Shown: positions 61,601 to 64,000 of the stretch, in pieces
Layout of the letters: each line of letters opens with the position of its first letter
How positions within the stretch are numbered: the first letter of the stretch is position 1
Program-made: the position numbers and the translations under genes
Notes under the pieces: model-generated
The model's database searches: none
The model's input: the letters and a program-made list of their open reading frames with translations, nothing else
What the model was told of the DNA's origin: nothing
Source: Incurvaria masculella
Lineage: Eukaryota > Arthropoda > Insecta > Lepidoptera > Incurvariidae
Assembly (NCBI GenBank): GCA_946894095.1
Contig: OX335642.1
Span: 7,637,021 to 7,701,020 of the forward strand
Length of the DNA: 64,000 nucleotides
Reading direction: 5' to 3'

Positions 61601-63958
61601 AAATAAAACAAAGTCAGCGGAACAGTATGTTTTTTGAATTAATAGCGATGAAAGAAAGAAGTTTTATGAACAGTTTTTTTATGCAACCTGAAATAGATGG
61701 TTAATAACACAAAACTACCGATATGATATTAGCCCAAAACACTATATTCCCGAAGGAATTAGGTACCATGCCAGGACCTTCCCTTTATGGGCCCTTTACA
61801 CTGAACTGGATGGAAAACATGGACAATTTTTCATTGCCGCTTCAAACATTGTTTCATCTAAAGCGGTGGTATCAACCCGGGCTGGCCCAACCCTACCACC
61901 TACAGTTTTACATGGGTTCCGACAGCTCGCATTCGTAATGAAATGCACTTATTCAACTTGGAAAGAGAAAGAAAGTGGTGCATGACCGGGGCAAAGATTT
62001 GAACCCATAACCTCTCGCATGAAAGACAAGTCCTCTAGCCCCTGCACCTCGAGCTCCTCTTAAAATATTGTGACCTACAGGTGAAAATTGGCGCTCCAGT
62101 GACGACCACCGAGGACAGCACAACGGCGGCCATCCGTTTGGGCTGGTCCACCACTGACTCCTCTCTGCATCTCGGTGAGATATTTGTACATTCTAAGGGC
62201 TGCAGTCAGGACCCTAATTTCTTAATGTCTGTCACAGCCTTACCGGGGGTTGTAGTTTACTGTCAGGACCTTTAACTCCTTTGTTTCTCACTGGTTTCTG
62301 AGGTGTACTGCTATAACCAAATGACATTGAATGTGCCAGGTATTGCAACGAGTGAAATAACATACAATAATAAATATACTTTTTCTTACTAAGCTTTTTC
62401 TAAGGAAAGAACAATTAACACTACCCACTTTTCCTAATAAACCTGTGACATGTAGTTTCGAATTCGAGAGAAAGGGACAAAACATTGTATAACTATTCAG
62501 ACGATGATCTGGGTTTATTAGTAACAAGGTGTGATAGTGGGAGTGCTCGTGTTGATTACGACAGCAGGGGCTTTTGGAGAGATCTTGTGATGTATTGTGC
62601 GCGTTTGTGCAGGTGAGGGCGCCCACAGCTGGGGCTACGAGAGCTCGGGCCGCGCGGTGCACGACTCCCAGTTCAAGGAGTTTGGGCGCAAGCTCGAGGA
62701 GAAGGACGTCGTCGGTGTCTACCTGGTCAGTGTTCTGAACCCTTTATTTTGGGTCACCAGACATGAATGGTCTTTGGTGTTGTAATGCTAGTGTATTCTC
62801 AGATCAAAAACTAAGTAGATGTGCCATCTAACGAGCTTACTATGAGACCCGCTGTCTCAATTTTCTGAAACTCCCAACCCAACTTAAACGTACATGCCAC
62901 AAGCAAACATAGTTGCAGCCGTATTGGAGGTTTTGGGTTGTATTGTATTGTTCATTCATCATCCATAGGCAGTACATTGCGCTCGGATTTGTCGTATTTT
63001 ATCATTAGCCAGTTTGGCAATCACAGCGAAGAAAAACTAGCAAGAAACTCGCTGGTATTTTTTAGTCGTAAGTATATTTGCCACAAGGTATTGGTACTTA
63101 TAACTTATTTTTTTGTAACATTAACAGTAAATAAAAAGTATTTACCATTTATCATTATAAGGAAAACACAGGTGAAATCAATAAATTTATTTGAAAACAC
63201 AAAAATTAACAATTCATGCCATGTGCAACAGTTCATGACAAATATCAGGATTTTCGGATCACGCCCGGTCCAGCCAAGGCCTCTTTCAACCGTGTTTTAG
63301 GAAAAGAGGTGTACACTTGGTGAATGCACACTTTGTTCATACAGTGTAGTCGCGATAACTAACCACATGTCACTTCTTCCTTTTCTCTTTTACCAAATTC
63401 CTGAAGTGATCATGGGCTAGGTGTCACGTTGGGATCTTTTTCCAATACAACGAAATTGAATCTGAGCATTTTGAACTATTATGTTTACCTTCTTTGGAAA
63501 TAATGTTAGCAAGCAAATTTTTTCTTTGAATTTAGCATTTTCATGCTGCTATCCTTATCCTAACACCTGATAGGTAATGAGGCACCTTCAGTTTGACATG
63601 TTTTTTTTAACTGGATTGTAACATGTGTTTTTAATTAAAAACATTAGTAAAAAAAAGGGTTCATTGCAGCAAAACTGAAATAGGATTAAAAAAATAATAG
63701 ACTTGAGTTTTTTTTTGTTTTGGCCCAGGCCAAGGCTTGAAGCTACATTGTACTCCACGTGCGATGCTCTATCAACCTTGTATAAACACTTCTTGTCCAG
63801 GATTTGGAATCGTCGCCTTGCAAGATGATGTACACCGTCAACGGGGAGGAGCTCGGGGTAGCGTGGGAGTTCGAACGCTCTGAACTGGATGGCAAGGCAC
63901 TTTACCCTCACGTGCTCACCAAGAATACTTGCTATCGCGTCAACCTTGGCAACGACAG
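46650..63958 (+). CDS. hnRNP U-like protein: SAP domain, coiled-coil linker, SPRY domain (13 coding exons, 3' end off the right edge)
   Basis: Exons: 46650-46779, 50727-50857, 51466-51749, 52556-52579, 53526-53575, 54190-54302, 55029-55220, 56054-56170, 58648-58771, 59437-59573, 62081-62174, 62613-62725 and 63801-63958. All phases agree, giving 555 residues so far. Residues 3-38 are a SAP DNA-binding motif (VVELRSELGALGLDTKGNKP). Residues 87-182 are acidic and Pro/Ala-rich. Residues 245-347 are highly charged, then WSNFYRSVEV. SPRY begins near VTLSWYDSDLNQYLEL (385) and continues GFAFCWAGARASHGVTSGRV, LGWSTTDSSLHLG, HSWGYESSGRAV and LGNDR. Vertebrate hnRNP U proteins add a P-loop kinase-like and RGG region, expected to the right. 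The family binds RNA and scaffold DNA in the nucleus. Exons are GC-rich in AT-rich introns. 46480-46649 is probable 5' leader. Confidence 0.92.
47240..47418. repeat. Short palindromic MITE, copy 1
   Basis: The ends carry GATGTGAGAAATATTTCAGG and the near-complement ATTTTCTCACATCTTACACC, with GCACCAATCG/TTGGTGCAGAATTG inside. A related copy lies at 51018-51205. Confidence 0.65.
47557..48275. mobile_element. pogo-like MITE (CAGTAGAATTC TIR, TA target) with inner tandem duplication
   Basis: Left TA then CAGTAGAATTCATTTACAAC; right GTCGTTATATCCGGATTCTACTG then TA. A TA target and CAGTA termini fit the pogo group. Inside, two units of about 160 bp start at 47791 and 47951 (TTAAAGG.CCTTT.TTACTAA). 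There is no transposase. It lies in intron 1 of the hnRNP U-like gene. Confidence 0.75.
48583..49124. mobile_element. 542-bp piggyBac-type MITE, copy 2
   Basis: TTAA on both sides (48579-48582 and 49125-49128) and the same GGTGGCCCAACCCG ends as the copy at 22007. Both copies are exactly 542 bp and differ at only a modest number of positions, suggesting relatively recent spread. Confidence 0.85.
49250..49480 (+). repeat. Dispersed repeat family R1, copy 2 of 4
   Basis: ACAAAATGTACTGAAATTAC, AAGTTTTACTTTCAAATACT and GAGGAAAAGCTAAGAAAT match the other R1 copies. Nothing else was seen in 49490-50720 except a hairpin at 50190-50253. Confidence 0.55.
50190..50253. repeat. Hairpin with 28-bp arms
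   Basis: GTAATTTAAGTGGTTTTCGT at 50190 pairs with its complement ending at 50253, with one mismatch and a loop of about 7 bases. It lies in intron 1 of the hnRNP U-like gene. There is no following T run, so a bacterial-type terminator reading does not apply. Confidence 0.75.
51018..51205. repeat. Short palindromic MITE, copy 2
   Basis: ATGTGAGAAAATATGTGAGG at the left is matched by CCTCACACATTTTCTCACAT at the right. Shares inner GATCAATTCT.CACCAATCG with the copy at 47240. Confidence 0.7.
52940..53345 (+). pseudogene. RTE-like LINE 3' end with (ACTG)n tail
   Basis: The plus strand reads CETWTLTVAVVQRLKVAQRA, then MLGISLRDMVRNEAIRRRTK and, after an in-frame TAG at about 53110, WQWADHVSRRDDDRWSKRVL and RPPARWEDDIK. 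This is the conserved C-terminal region of RTE-like reverse transcriptases. It ends in (ACTG)n at 53338-53362, a usual kind of short-repeat tail. It lies in intron 4 of the hnRNP U-like gene. The TAG makes it a dead copy. Confidence 0.75.
54553..54965 (+). repeat. Dispersed repeat family R1, copy 3 of 4
   Basis: AAAATGTACTGAAATTTCTT, CCCTTTATTTACCAGAAAGA and a CTCTAACTCGCGTTAGTG block parallel the copy at 34725-35110 along most of its length. Confidence 0.65.
55554..55905 (+). repeat. tRNA-derived SINE, plus orientation
   Basis: The head has GTCTAAGGGCTAGAGGACTT (A-box-like) and GAGGTTATGTGTTCGATC (B-box-like), spaced as in tRNA. The body follows (GCGGCAGTGAAAAATTGCCC, GGGAAGATCCTATCATGGCA). 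The same SINE is on the other strand at 61690-62062. It lies in intron 7 of the hnRNP U-like gene. Confidence 0.7.
56774..57886. mobile_element. piggyBac-type MITE, copy 3, diverged and interrupted
   Basis: TTAA on both sides (56770-56773 and 57887-57890). The ends are decayed (GGTGTCCCTTCC and GGGATGGCCCAA). The body matches the 542-bp copies but is split by an insertion at about 56886-57465 that starts (TATTG)n and resembles the 3' end of a minus-strand LINE. This copy is older than the two intact ones. Confidence 0.7.
58236..58540. repeat. MITE-like family R2, copy 2 of 3
   Basis: GTAAGCTATGCTCCCCATAC and ATTTGAAAACCACTTTC, with GATTTTCAAATGATTAGTAA at the other end, match the copies at 40765 and 59730. 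It ends about 100 bp before exon 9 of the hnRNP U-like gene. Confidence 0.6.
59242..59304. repeat. Hairpin with 25-bp arms
   Basis: CCCGTGAAGAAATGCAGTGG pairs perfectly with CCACTGCATTTCTTCACGGG. The left arm carries five extra bases (CAGTG). It lies in intron 9, 130 bp before the first SPRY exon. Confidence 0.8.
59730..60078. repeat. MITE-like family R2, copy 3 of 3
   Basis: GTAAGCTATGCTCCCCATAC, ATTTGAAAACCACTGTACCA and the near-complement TTGGAACAGTGGTTTTCAAG at the other end; ends in CCACCTTAAG. A long inner region is also self-complementary (ATATTTAATTTTATATCTAA against TAGATACCAAATATCAAG). Confidence 0.65.
60365..60660 (+). repeat. Dispersed repeat family R1, copy 4 of 4
   Basis: AATGTACTAAAATTTCTTTG, GTTATTTACCATAAAAAAGG and GGAAAACTAGAGAAGTCATA match the copy at 34725-35110. 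Sequence after it (about 60670-60790) reads a LINE-like peptide end in plus orientation, too short to assign. Confidence 0.6.
61690..62062 (-). repeat. tRNA-derived SINE, minus orientation
   Basis: On the minus strand the head reads GGGGCTAGAGGACTTGTCTT and GCGAGAGGTTATGGGTTCAA, with A-box and B-box spacing. The body reads GAAGCGGCAATGAAAAATTG and GGAAGGTCCTGGCATGGTAC. It ends 18 bp before exon 11 of the hnRNP U-like gene. Its proximity to the acceptor could influence splicing, which is inference. Confidence 0.7.
62730..63800. other. Intron 12 of the hnRNP U-like gene, mostly featureless
   Basis: A (TTGTA)n-like run at about 62935-62950 and a weak SINE-body match near 63410-63470 (GGGCTAGGTGTCACGTTGGG) are the only items noticed. 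Confidence 0.5.
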
Positions 63959-64000
63959 GTGAGATCCAATTTTGTAACATCTGTAAAATGATTGACTTCT

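Overview
The window is insect genomic DNA, most likely from a moth or butterfly. The evidence is AT-rich, repeat-dense introns, (TTAGG)n-type motifs, a MITE beginning AACCGACTTCAAAAAAGG that I associate with Lepidoptera, BEL/Pao and I-type retroelements, and GT-AG spliced genes. No bacterial operon, CRISPR array or rRNA operon was seen, and no intact tRNA.

Three host genes can be assembled by following splice sites and reading phase. (1) A plus-strand hnRNP U-like gene starts at 46650 and runs off the right edge. Thirteen coding exons encode an N-terminal SAP domain, acidic and Pro/Ala-rich linkers, a charged coiled-coil region and most of a SPRY domain. (2) Just upstream is a plus-strand gene of ten coding exons (32191-44666), predicted at 782 residues. 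I do not recognise it. It has a Q/N-rich start, a short coiled coil and an acidic, Lys-rich tail. (3) A paralogue of that gene lies on the minus strand (5007-8016). Only its first two coding exons are visible, and the rest lies beyond the left edge. The two copies point away from each other across about 24 kb. A small, less certain minus-strand gene (18266-19174) lies between them.

Most of the rest is mobile DNA. From left to right: a BEL/Pao retrotransposon with an open gag-pol frame running off the left edge; a foldback element nested in a pogo-like element (5262-7016); an I-type LINE with both ORFs open (8740-14400) next to a broken CR1/Jockey-like LINE (14573-16098); a long-inverted-repeat element at about 21.0-26.0 kb that has itself received a piggyBac-type MITE and a LINE fragment; a near-perfect 0.5-kb palindrome; and a 1-kb tandem duplication interrupted by a TIR element with a clean CTA target duplication. 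The introns of the two plus-strand genes hold SINEs with 5S-like or tRNA-like heads, TTAA-flanked MITEs, LINE remnants and a TTAGG-rich inverted repeat.

The SAP/SPRY gene is expected to be a nuclear RNA/chromatin factor. The paralogous pair looks nuclear by composition only. No direct functional link between the genes can be shown from sequence. All family assignments come from motif reading and remembered family features, with no database search.
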